Shown here: in pieces, positions 26,451 to 34,995 of the stretch
Numbering within the stretch: position 1 is the stretch's first letter
How the letters are laid out: each line of letters opens with the position of its first letter
DNA from: Seminavis robusta
Lineage: Eukaryota > Bacillariophyta > Bacillariophyceae > Naviculales > Naviculaceae
NCBI GenBank assembly: GCA_903772945.1
Contig: CAICTM010001080.1
Location: forward strand, 1-37,984
Direction: 5' to 3'
DNA: 37,984 bases
Translations under genes and position numbers: made by a program
Notes under the pieces: generated by a model
Databases searched by the model: none
What the model was told of the DNA's origin: nothing
What the model saw: only the letters and a program-made list of their open reading frames with translations

Positions 26451-27498
26451 CTTGATTCTGATTCGATTCAATTCTACTAGTAATTAAGATTGCTCCGGAA
26501 GAGGAGGAAGGAGACGAATTACAGTACGGTCGGTATGGATACTGTGGTGGAGGCTGTCTTCAGCGATGGCTGAGCATGGAGGGAGATGCTTGGGTGCATG
26601 AAACAAGCGTTTGGTGAGAGCACAGCTGGCAAACTTGTTTGTTTGTGGGCGTGCTGAAGTCAATAATGTGAGGGGGGAAGATTCAGGTCCATCTGGTATG
26701 GTACAAGCATTAGAAGGCAAAAGATACTTAGATAAAAGATTTAACGCAAATCCTACCAGCTAATCTGTGTCGTGTACAAAGTTGCCACAGCACGTGTACG
26801 ACTTATTGACCATGTTATGTATGTTAGAAAGGCCCCAAGCCTGGACTGCAGTCCATGGATTCCGTTAGCCTCATGCAGCTCCTAGCTAGTAAACTGAAGC
26901 GATGACATACCGTAGCTAGCAAGACGTATATGTACAGTTCCGGTACCAGGCACCCCAAACGTCTCTGAGTTCTGGCTGGACTGTGTCGGTGGTTGTTTGC
27001 TTGCCTGCCTCAGCCATGATTTCAGGCGGCAATCCGGTACGGTAGCTTTGGTAAATATATAGTCAGATAGTCAGATATGCATGTGGTGACCGGGAAGAGA
27101 CGTAAAAGCAGACATGCCCAGTGCCATTGCATACAAAAAAGCCCATCGGAAGGCCGAGTTCATCGCAGAGGGAGGAACTTGAAGCGTGTGGTATGTACAT
27201 AACGGTATCCCACCAAGGAGCGGGTTAATCTTAAGGGGGTTAGGGTTAAAACTGCTTTATTCATGCCAGCAAAGCGGTTGAAGCTAAAGATTGCGTCCAG
27301 GTAAAGATCGGAAGCCCCCCAAGATCCAAGATCCAAAACCACGATCGGTGACCTGCCATCCTGCCATCACGAAAACGACCAGTGGGTATCCTACCGGTAC
27401 CCTCAGTTCTGTCTAAGCCATAGTAACCATTCACTAAGTTAACCAATCCATACTACTATCCACTATCCACTATCCACTATCCACTAATAAGGACAAAG
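26451..27498. other. Intergenic region, no gene seen
   Basis: No supported gene. Contains GTAC-rich and AGTCAGATAGTCAGATATG tandem sequence near 27060-27080. A (CTATCCA)n repeat at about 27456-27486 lies directly before the ATG at 27499. Confidence 0.45.
27456..27486 (+). repeat. (TATCCAC)n heptamer microrepeat
   Basis: Four tandem TATCCAC units end 12 bp upstream of the ATG at 27499, so they lie in the 5' leader or core promoter of that gene. Confidence 0.85.
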
Positions 27499-28398
27499 AT
27501 GAAGTTATTGTGGTTGTTATCATCATCTTCAGTGCTACTATGTGTCTCTGCCAGTAACTCTTGCAGCTCCAGTTCTGACTGTGGAGGAGAAGATGAATTT
27601 TGCTCTAGCAAGAGTTTTACCTGTGAAGTTGCCACTTGTGTGAATTGGGCGTCTGGTCCTCCTGCGGGAGAAACGCCGTTTAGTGAAGAACCCTGTATTG
27701 CCGAAGGTGCGCCAGCGGGAAGTGCCTTTTGCGGTTGGGATGGAAGTTGCTACACTTATACGTGTGACAATTGGTACAAGTACGGACCCGTCGAGTACAC
27801 CAGCCACGATGTCACCAATCCCGTGCGATTGGACTGTCAAGACTACACCACTGGCGCTGCCGATAATATGAACTCGGTCGTCTTTGGATGTCGACCCTAC
27901 CAGCCGGGCAGCAAAGCCCCCGAAGGCAAGACATGGACGCATTTCTTTAACCAAAAATGTACCGCCAAACCACACCCCGACAATAATGATGAATTCATTT
28001 GCTACCAAAACAACATTGCCAGAACCGACTATACTGATTTTTTGGGAGAAGTTTCACGCATCAATCAAAATTCCTGTGACAGAGAAACATACGACAATGA
28101 ACAGCCACTCTACTGGTATATTGTACAGGTACAGCAGGAACGAAGGGGAGTCATCACCAAACACTTACATGGAAGAGACAATACTGCCAGCTCCACTTCC
28201 TTTGATGCCAGTGAAGCTGACAAAACCATGTTTGCCAGACTCATTAGTAATACTGATCCAATCACACAACCCACTCTGGGATCGGCTGCTTCGCCCGCTT
28301 CGTCATCAGATGCAGCAGCAACAACCAATAAAAACAAAGGATTCGGGTGGACATCGATCTTGGCAGCAGCTGGTGCTCTGGCCTTCCTGGGCATTTAG
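27499..28398 (+). CDS. Secreted Cys-rich protein with C-terminal hydrophobic anchor
   Basis: 299 residues from ATG 27499. A clear signal peptide (about 1-19, LLWLLSSSSVLLCVSA) is followed by a Cys-rich N-terminal part (SCSSSSDCGGEDEFCSSKSF and further Cys to about 190), with aromatic motifs CGWDGSCYTYTCDNWY and WTHFFNQKC. A Ser/Thr/Ala-rich stalk (about 255-278) precedes a hydrophobic C-terminus (TSILAAAGALAFLGI), the layout of a GPI-anchored or tail-anchored cell-surface protein. The spacing of the first Cys block resembles small disulfide-knot modules. No enzyme motif is seen. It could be a cell-wall or adhesion protein; this is inference from topology only. No intron is needed. Confidence 0.8.
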   Translation: MKLLWLLSSSSVLLCVSASNSCSSSSDCGGEDEFCSSKSFTCEVATCVNWASGPPAGETPFSEEPCIAEGAPAGSAFCGWDGSCYTYTCDNWYKYGPVEYTSHDVTNPVRLDCQDYTTGAADNMNSVVFGCRPYQPGSKAPEGKTWTHFFNQKCTAKPHPDNNDEFICYQNNIARTDYTDFLGEVSRINQNSCDRETYDNEQPLYWYIVQVQQERRGVITKHLHGRDNTASSTSFDASEADKTMFARLISNTDPITQPTLGSAASPASSSDAAATTNKNKGFGWTSILAAAGALAFLGI

Positions 28399-28844
28399 AT
28401 TGAGATTGCCAGAATCGAGTGACAGTCAAGTCGAGTCGAGTCGAGTCGAGTCGACGATGGGACCGTCGACGATGGGACCATCGTTTTGGAATTTGTACCT
28501 ATTTATCGTGGAAGGAATAATCAATCTACGAGTAGATGAGCTCAGTAGACTAGTACGAACGGGTTAAACGGAAAGTATTACTGCGTTGTCAGCAAGACTA
28601 CTTTAGAATCGAGGCTTCCGTAGATATCTACCTACTCTGAACCTCCGTAGGAATAGAATCGAAGTGGAGGCGAATCAAAGCAAACTCTCAACAACTTAAT
28701 TAAGGCTATAAGAACCAGTCAATAAAAAAGGCAAAGGTACCCCTGGGATACAACAAGCTATACCGGCGAGTAGCATAGTACCAAGACCAGAGCAAGAGCC
28801 AATCAAGACAACATTGTCTCAAGCCAGTTCTCAAGCTCTCAGGC
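28399..28844. other. Convergent intergenic region
   Basis: Lies between the convergent genes 27499-28398 and 28845-30362. Apart from the repeats at 28430-28479 nothing was recognised. Confidence 0.5.
28430..28479 (+). repeat. (GTCGA)5 followed by a duplicated 15-mer
   Basis: Five GTCGA pentamers (28430-28454) run into two perfect tandem copies of GTCGACGATGGGACC (28450-28464 and 28465-28479), just after the stop of the secreted-protein gene. Probably a slippage-derived 3' UTR repeat. Confidence 0.85.
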
Positions 28845-30362
28845 TTACAATGCACTGTTGTCGAGGGTAGCTCGTAGACACGCCTGGCTTTCAGTGTCAA
28901 TGCAATCCACAGTGACACCTGACCCTTCTTCTGTAGTGAATACGGCATCCACGCATGCCCTCTCCCCATTGCATGAGGCTGTGGCACCGGACGGAAGTTT
29001 CTTGAGAACAGCTTCTTTGCAAGCCCATTTGCCAACACAATCCAAGTCATTTGGTTTCCAGACTGTGGTTCCCTTACAGGCCCGGGTGCTGCACTCAACT
29101 GTATGGCATGCCATGATTGTTCCATCCCGGCATAGTCCATTTAGTTGGCCTTCACAAAGGATGCTGTTAGTTCTAGCATGGTAGGACACGTCAGTAAGGG
29201 TGTTGATGTCTTGCTCCAAATAGATTTCTCCTGTGGACGTGGTCAAGCTGCACGGGCAACTTCCTTGGGGACCCTGCTGGCATTTCTCTCCGTGGAAGTG
29301 GCATCCAGAACTTTTATCTTTAGGGCAAGCATGATCGGATCTGCATTCAACACAATCAACGTTGATGGGTGTGATGTTCTCTCTATCATTGTAGCCACAA
29401 GCATACACACCATCACAAATAACCCGAGTACCACTGGAGCTGTCTGCTGCAGTGATCTCTGAGTTGAGACACGAACTAGCTCCTACACATTTCACAAGTG
29501 TGTCGTTTGGCAGTTCTGCGATTGTGGCACCTTCACAGGCAGAATTACCGCTGCACTCGATGGAAGGAACCGCAGTAATTATTGCTCCACCACAAGCATG
29601 GTCTTCACAGATGAGCTGGCTGCAGCCAGAAACTGTGGCAGTTTGGCAGGGCCCACTTTGATACTGATATTGGAGGTTGCACGTGAGAGTATTAGTATCT
29701 GCATCAAACTCTATGCCGTCAAGGGTAACAAGAGCCGAACCAAAGTAGGCAGTACCATCGAAATGATGGCTACTATCTGGCTGAAACAAAGTACAGACAC
29801 TGGTGGAAGCCACACTTGAGCATCCCGATACAGTCAAACCATCACACCCAGTGTGGCAGGTTAACGAGCTGGTGCTGGCATCGTATTCAAGGCCAGTGAT
29901 CCCTTCGATTGCTGCACCAATATACGCTGAGCCATCTGGGTAGGTGACGACGCAGAGATCCGGAAGCTCAGCACTGCTGCAAGCGCCGGCGCCGCATTGA
30001 ACCCCACCAATGCGGGTGGAGAGATCCGCATTTTGACAAGCATTGTTATTGCAGACCACACTGAGGCAGTTAGAGATGGTGGCATCTTGGCACGGGCCAG
30101 AGTCCAACGGCCCAACTGCTTCACAGGTAAGAGTGCCGGCCGTGGAGAAGGTCACACCATTCACATTGTTGATGTTTTCTTGGACATATTTTGAGCCGTC
30201 TTTTAAAGTCAACGTACAGGGCAATCCACCATCTCCATCTCCATTGACTGGCTTGACATTGGCAAACAGCAGAACCAGAGCCACGACCATGGCCTTTTGG
30301 ATCAGGCCACTACCAGTACTAGTAGTAGGGAAACCTTTGGAGGTGAAACGAAAACGAACCAT
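28845..30362 (-). CDS. Secreted Cys-rich protein with four repeated modules
   Basis: 505 residues from ATG 30362. A hydrophobic segment (about 23-38) ending at VNG acts as signal peptide or anchor. The rest repeats a module four times. Each begins with a Cys-bounded unit (C49-C80, C137-C169, C190-C228, C371-C403) of the pattern C-(T/V/S)-(L/V)-x(n)-(D/T)G-x-x-Y-x(n)-(I/L)-x-x-(L/V)-x(n)-T-x-(S/T)-(L/I)-x-C. Then comes a stretch of short C-x(4-5)-C-x-x-A units (for example CQDATISNC, ACEGATIAELP, ACKEAVLKKLP). The short units recall rungs of a Cys-laddered beta-helix. Many Cys imply an extracellular or luminal location. I do not recognise a named family. Cell-wall, adhesion or ice/mineral-surface roles would all fit, and none is shown. 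Confidence 0.8.
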   Translation of the reverse strand: MVRFRFTSKGFPTTSTGSGLIQKAMVVALVLLFANVKPVNGDGDGGLPCTLTLKDGSKYVQENINNVNGVTFSTAGTLTCEAVGPLDSGPCQDATISNCLSVVCNNNACQNADLSTRIGGVQCGAGACSSAELPDLCVVTYPDGSAYIGAAIEGITGLEYDASTSSLTCHTGCDGLTVSGCSSVASTSVCTLFQPDSSHHFDGTAYFGSALVTLDGIEFDADTNTLTCNLQYQYQSGPCQTATVSGCSQLICEDHACGGAIITAVPSIECSGNSACEGATIAELPNDTLVKCVGASSCLNSEITAADSSSGTRVICDGVYACGYNDRENITPINVDCVECRSDHACPKDKSSGCHFHGEKCQQGPQGSCPCSLTTSTGEIYLEQDINTLTDVSYHARTNSILCEGQLNGLCRDGTIMACHTVECSTRACKGTTVWKPNDLDCVGKWACKEAVLKKLPSGATASCNGERACVDAVFTTEEGSGVTVDCIDTESQACLRATLDNSAL

Positions 30363-30931
30363 GGTTGCTTGATGATCGTGATGATGGAGATTTTGATTTG
30401 ATTCGATTCAGCAATAGGAATTAGACTATGCAAGGGGAGATTATGATACTGTAGTAATAGTTGCAATAGTCAGTCTCGTCTGCCAAGAGGCCTCGATCTT
30501 GCATTCTCTGCATGCAGCTTTTTAGTTTCTTTGAATAAAATTTCGGAGGGTTTGCGGACTTGCTTTGGTGGCTTCGGTAGTACTGTACCACTGTACCACT
30601 TTTATTAACACTGTGGTGTCCTGTGTCCTGTGAGTACTAGTAGTAGCAATTACTCGTAGCGGTACTCCTCTTCGTGGGTAGTACCACTGAGACTAAGGGA
30701 AACGTATATCCAATCACTAGTGCACGGGATTGTTTATATCCCCAATAGTATATCCTTCCGACCGGCTGAGGTGGTAGCATTGGCCATGTAAACCACGTAT
30801 TTTTCTAGTCTTGGAATTTCTACCACCTGGTCGTTTCGGAAAGATATATTTTGAAAGGATAACCTTCAATGCAGCCTACTCTCTCGCACAATAAGCCGGC
30901 ATCTCTCGTACAATAAGCAAATTCCACGACA
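30363..30931. other. Intergenic region; left flank of the second recombinase element
   Basis: No gene. GTAC-rich and ACTAGTAGTAG-type sequence near 30580-30660. Just before the recombinase ATG the 16-mer CTCTCG(C/T)ACAATAAGC occurs twice, at 30881-30896 and 30903-30918. Confidence 0.5.
30881..30918 (+). repeat. Duplicated 16-bp motif before the recombinase ATG
   Basis: CTCTCGCACAATAAGC (30881-30896) and CTCTCGTACAATAAGC (30903-30918) differ at one base and sit 14-51 bp upstream of ATG 30932. They could be recombinase-binding or promoter repeats. Confidence 0.7.
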
Positions 30932-33900
30932 ATGGCAGGTGGGAAACAACAAGGACGCATCTACGCTCACGAGCGAAATGCTGATGATTCTGGCGTTCTT
31001 CTAGGTCAAGATCTAGAGGAAGATGTGGAGGGCTTCAAGACACAGTACAATGAAACACTGCGAGTGTCCATGAGTGACAAAGCCCGGAAGGACTACCGTC
31101 GTAGACTTGTCAAGATTGCCACATTTTGGGAAGAAAAGTATCCAGCTTACTACAAAGTTGGGGCTAGGGATGTGCCAGAAGAAGAGCTATCGGACGTCTC
31201 CAAATTCTACTTTGGGAAGTACAAGATCGATTTAATATATGCTGGATTGAACGTTCAGTACGTGCTCCGCTTTCTATTCGAGCAGAAGAAAAAGCAGAAT
31301 GGAAACCTGAAGACCCACGGCGAGCTTCGCAAATACAAAGATGCTATCCTATGGGGAGCTAAAGTTGCCAAGCAAAGACTTCCTCGAAGCTTCTACGAAG
31401 AGATGGACACTTTCCTGCAAAGCTACAAGAAAGAGTTCGCGCAAGCAAAGAAGCAAGGTAGTGTGGACGAACAAGAAGCTGACCCAATCACGTTTTCCCT
31501 GTATTCCCTCATTCTTGACTGGGCAGTCGAAAGCAACAATGTCTTTGTCTGGTTCTGGACACTGTCGCAGTGGAATTTTATGGCAAGATGCGCATCCATT
31601 GATCCTTTGCGTTTCCACAATTTCAAAGTGGGACAGGACAGTATCATTGGGAAGTATGACGACCAGAAGGCAGACAAAGCGGGGGAGAAGTTGTCAGAAA
31701 AGAACATATACGCCAATCCATTCAACTGGAAGCAATGCTTCTGGACAGGCTATGGGATTTACGTTGCCTTAAATGCAGACCGACTAGCATCGGATGAGCG
31801 ACTGTTCCTCAGCCAATCGGCGAAGGAGGGGAGTGCCTCGAAGAGATATTGCGAGCAGCTGACAACCATCATTGAGAAGCACGAGACAGAAGTCATGGCC
31901 CACTTACGCCCCAAGCATTTCAATCCTTATGGTTTGCGCAAGGGAGCAGCCACACATGCCGTATCAGGAACAACCCAATCGCCATCGCTTCCATCTGTTG
32001 CAAGAAGAGGTGAATGGTCTCAAGGGCAAGTACTGGACGTGTACTGGCACTTTGCCTCTAGTGGAGACCACTACCTTGGACGAATTCTAGCCGGTCTTCA
32101 CCCAAACAAAGTTGGATTTGCGACACTGCCACCTCACTTCACCATGAACGATGCACGCAACAATCCGGTGATTCTTAAAGCAATGGAAATGCTGTACCAA
32201 CCACTTCTCACTGCTTACCAGGGCAAGAGCAACAATCCACTCCCAATACTGTTACGGTGCCTTGCTTGCATTGTGTATCACTCAGACAGTCTTATTCAAG
32301 CAATGGTGAGAACTCCAGGACATGATTTTTCCAAGCTCGCTATTCTCCACGACCGTCCACTCCTTGCAGAGCTACAACGCCTTGTCACTACAGAACCAAC
32401 AAAGAATGTCATGTCCGTTGCTACAGGTATACCGCCACACGTTGAACTTGCCATGCAGCTCCAGTGCGTCTTGGACATGGCGAGCAAAGTGATCGCGACT
32501 ACAGAAACTCAGTCTGACCGGATTGTTACCACTGTAAGAGAAGCGATACAAGAGCAAGCTTGGCAGAGTGGCCACATTACTGGCCCAAAGCTACTGGAGA
32601 CACTTCAACAATTTCAAAAAGAATCACTCGCTACTCTGGACAATCGACTTGTTGAAATGAGAAGTGCAGGAACAACATATGGACAATCGCACCCTCCTGT
32701 TCCCCAAAACACAGCCGGTTCAGAACACAGCAATCTGTTTTCCTATGATGGGAAGTTCTTTGCCGTACCAAAGAACTTCAGTTTCCCAAAGACGAAACTA
32801 CGAGAAGCCATTCGCTTTTGGTTGTGTGGACAGTCAGTGTCACAAGACGGCAAACAGAGAGTAATGCCCTTCAAGAACCTGACAATCCAGCTGCTACCCT
32901 CCCTTGAACTAAAGAACACGTTCAAGCTTCATTGGAAGCCACTGTTTGCTTTTTTAGAAGAAGCAGTTGCATTTCCAGCTGGGGGAATGAACGTGGATGC
33001 TTCAGAGCTGCAATCAATATATGATGGATGCATAGAACACCTCAAAAACAGAGTTTCCTATTGCTTCAAGAAGATACCCGAACCGGAAACGAAATGGGCC
33101 TTGTCAACATGGGCCAACCGAGTGACCAGATCTTCGATTCAAAAGCATGGAACCAATACCGACAAACAAAAGTTGGCACCAGCTGCCCCTAGAAACAAAG
33201 CAAGACAGAGTGGAAACAAGCGACAGAGGAAGGAAAGCCAAAATCCACTCTATGCTCGCCGACAACAGAAGAGAAGAATCGCCACTCAGAATACGAGACA
33301 AAGCACAATAACAAATCTGTTTGGCAACCACAACACACGAACTGAGGAGCCTACCACTGCTCGGCACAATACCACTGCAGCGACTACCACTACAGCGACG
33401 ACTACTACAGCGGCGGCAGGGAATCCGACAGCAACAACAAATTCATTTTTGGAGGCATTTCCGGCCCCAAAACTTACACCGGCCATGCAGATGCGAGATC
33501 GACAAATCGCGAAGCAAATTGCCGAAGAGCACCAAGCCGATTTAGAACAACAACGGAAGGAGCAAAGAAGACAGAGGCAAAATATTGGTGACAGAGTTAA
33601 CGAAGATGGCACTGTTCTTTTTGCGAATCGCCGAAGAGGAAGCCAAGCTCCCAACCTTGGTGATAACTCCAGTGTCTCTCGTGCAACCTATACAAATTCT
33701 CTACTGACACAAGCGTTCGGAGAAGCTGGCAGGTGCGCCATTGTCGGTTGCTCGCATCCACAACTGAAAGCCGACCACCATTGTCATGGCGGCAATGAGG
33801 CATCTCTCCAGTTCAGATGCCGGCGACCAATCCACAATCTATGCGCCCAAGCCAAAGATTTGTGTTCTGCTCACAATGAACTCAATGTCTACTGTTCCTC

Positions 33901-33955
33901 TAGGTGTAAGCGCCTCACTGATGGTGCAATACTTAGCAAACAGCTTGATAAATAG
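30932..33955 (+). CDS. Tyrosine recombinase with GCR1-like region and C-terminal zinc finger
   Basis: 1007 residues from ATG 30932, uninterrupted. The N-terminal 190 residues look like a core-binding domain. The catalytic region shows R219 (MARCASIDPLRF), a Lys near 242-248, Y-x2-R at 333-336 inside YGLRKGAATHAVSGTTQ, W362 (RRGEW) and the nucleophile Y381 (GDHYLGRILAGL). The usual His of the H-x2-R box is Tyr here, with a His at 329 that might substitute. A GCR1-like domain follows at about 608-710 (FFAVPKNFSFPKTKLREAIRF), then a basic Gln-rich linker. A C-terminal zinc finger (935-992) has C935, C940, H949/H950, C951, C963, H968, C971, C988 and C992 as likely ligands (RPIHNLCAQ, VYCSSRC). 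It is a transposon integrase of a different family from the one at 21058. The intact frame suggests a young copy. Confidence 0.8.
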   Translation: MAGGKQQGRIYAHERNADDSGVLLGQDLEEDVEGFKTQYNETLRVSMSDKARKDYRRRLVKIATFWEEKYPAYYKVGARDVPEEELSDVSKFYFGKYKIDLIYAGLNVQYVLRFLFEQKKKQNGNLKTHGELRKYKDAILWGAKVAKQRLPRSFYEEMDTFLQSYKKEFAQAKKQGSVDEQEADPITFSLYSLILDWAVESNNVFVWFWTLSQWNFMARCASIDPLRFHNFKVGQDSIIGKYDDQKADKAGEKLSEKNIYANPFNWKQCFWTGYGIYVALNADRLASDERLFLSQSAKEGSASKRYCEQLTTIIEKHETEVMAHLRPKHFNPYGLRKGAATHAVSGTTQSPSLPSVARRGEWSQGQVLDVYWHFASSGDHYLGRILAGLHPNKVGFATLPPHFTMNDARNNPVILKAMEMLYQPLLTAYQGKSNNPLPILLRCLACIVYHSDSLIQAMVRTPGHDFSKLAILHDRPLLAELQRLVTTEPTKNVMSVATGIPPHVELAMQLQCVLDMASKVIATTETQSDRIVTTVREAIQEQAWQSGHITGPKLLETLQQFQKESLATLDNRLVEMRSAGTTYGQSHPPVPQNTAGSEHSNLFSYDGKFFAVPKNFSFPKTKLREAIRFWLCGQSVSQDGKQRVMPFKNLTIQLLPSLELKNTFKLHWKPLFAFLEEAVAFPAGGMNVDASELQSIYDGCIEHLKNRVSYCFKKIPEPETKWALSTWANRVTRSSIQKHGTNTDKQKLAPAAPRNKARQSGNKRQRKESQNPLYARRQQKRRIATQNTRQSTITNLFGNHNTRTEEPTTARHNTTAATTTTATTTTAAAGNPTATTNSFLEAFPAPKLTPAMQMRDRQIAKQIAEEHQADLEQQRKEQRRQRQNIGDRVNEDGTVLFANRRRGSQAPNLGDNSSVSRATYTNSLLTQAFGEAGRCAIVGCSHPQLKADHHCHGGNEASLQFRCRRPIHNLCAQAKDLCSAHNELNVYCSSRCKRLTDGAILSKQLDK

Positions 33956-34090
33956 TAAAGCCCATTTGTCGATCTTTTTTTGAGTGAGTGTTTTCTTTTT
34001 TTTGAAGATGTTCCAGGGCAGCCGTAACAACTTCAGTATTGTTACCATTCATTGCACTATTCCTCAATTTTCTTGGAACGACAATGCACA

Positions 34091-34120
34091 AAAAGACTAC
34101 CACAGGAAAAGACTACCACA
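34091..34120 (+). repeat. Duplicated AAAAGACTACCACA
   Basis: The 14-mer occurs at 34091-34104 and 34107-34120, about 135 bp after the recombinase stop. It could be a subterminal repeat of the element, but it does not match the repeat at 30881-30918. Confidence 0.6.
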
Positions 34121-34192
34121 ATACGCTTTGATGATTCTGATTTTTTGGTAGGAATATGGGTGACACCAAACATAATGCTAGCTGTATGTTGT

Positions 34193-34382
34193 TGCCAAGA
34201 GTCTTGCCCCTACCGAAGTAGGCACTGACTTCAAGGCAAAATAGCGCAGCAGTTGTTGTTGTTGTTGTGGTTGTTGTTGTTGCTGTAGTAGTAGTAGTAG
34301 CGTTGTCCGTTGCTTCACCATAATGCCAAGAGCCTTGCCCCTACCGAAGTAGGCACTGACTTCAAGGCAAAATAGCGCAGCA
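34193..34382 (+). repeat. 59-bp direct repeat (two copies) with GTT/GTA microsatellites
   Basis: Copies at 34193-34251 and 34324-34382 are identical except for one base (T/C at 34202 versus 34333). Each is followed closely by (GTT)n/(GTA)n tracts (about 34252-34300 and 34390-34475), giving a 131-bp period. This looks like a recent tandem duplication of a microsatellite-containing unit. Confidence 0.9.
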
Positions 34383-34526
34383 ATCAAGGGAGTAGTAGTA
34401 GTTGTAGTAGTAGTAGTAGTTGTTGTTGTTGTTGTTGTAGTGTTGTCATTTGTTGTTTGTTGTTTGTTGTTGTAGTAGTCAACCCAAAATGCGCCGTACA
34501 TCCGGGTTCCTCCTGAAGTCCGTTAG

Positions 34527-34560
34527 CCAATCAGAATGCAGTATACAACCAGTATAAAAA
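34527..34560 (+). promoter_or_regulatory. Candidate RNA polymerase II promoter (CCAAT + TATA)
   Basis: CCAATCA at 34527-34533 is followed 19 bp later by TATAAAAA at 34553-34560. Downstream, ATG 34637 begins a short frame (MHSSLLHQSTSERMGNTDC) that runs into a GTAAGT donor at 34695-34700. No second exon was found on this strand before the minus-strand gene, so the transcript could be non-coding or a relic. Confidence 0.4.
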
Positions 34561-34995
34561 TCTCCGGCACACTTGAGTACGGATTCAGTTCAACATCGCT
34601 TATCGCGTGTGCTTTTTCATACTGGTGGTAGCGGGTATGCATAGCAGCCTCCTCCACCAATCCACATCGGAGCGAATGGGTAACACGGACTGCAGTAAGT
34701 ATCTTTTTATTAGAATGTATCAATGCTAAGGCGAGACAAAAGGTGACTCACTCGACTCAGCCAGTTTGTACATCGCAAAACCTGGTGCTGTACTTTTGTC
34801 ATTCGTAGTCTTCTTACATGTACAGTACGGTAGCTAGTTTACGCGAGCTGGAAGCCGAGCAAGTACCGGTAGGTCTCTGTGAGTGCTATGCATCCACCCG
34901 TAGCAAGCCATGAATAGACGAGCTATGTAAGCAATTCACTGCGGTATCATCAGGTGGGTACTGGTACCGTACTTGGTATACATGTACACGGTTGA

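Larger units (their letters stand above)
33956..34995. other. Non-coding stretch with repeats and an orphan promoter
   Basis: No accepted gene. Holds a duplicated 14-mer (34091-34120), a duplicated 59-bp block with GTT/GTA microsatellites (34193-34480), a CCAAT/TATA promoter (34527-34560) and a possible short first exon ending in GTAAGT at 34695. The right end of the second recombinase element presumably lies near its beginning. Confidence 0.5.

Noticed and set aside
27884..28567. 227-residue plus-strand frame overlapping the secreted Cys-rich gene
   Set aside because: Overlaps the gene with a clear signal peptide and anchor in another frame, and begins with no supporting features.
34252..34475. 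Regularly spaced GTT/GTA repeats considered as a repeat array with spacers (CRISPR-like)
   Set aside because: Only two 59-bp units with simple microsatellite between them, in eukaryotic DNA; no CRISPR array or cas gene.
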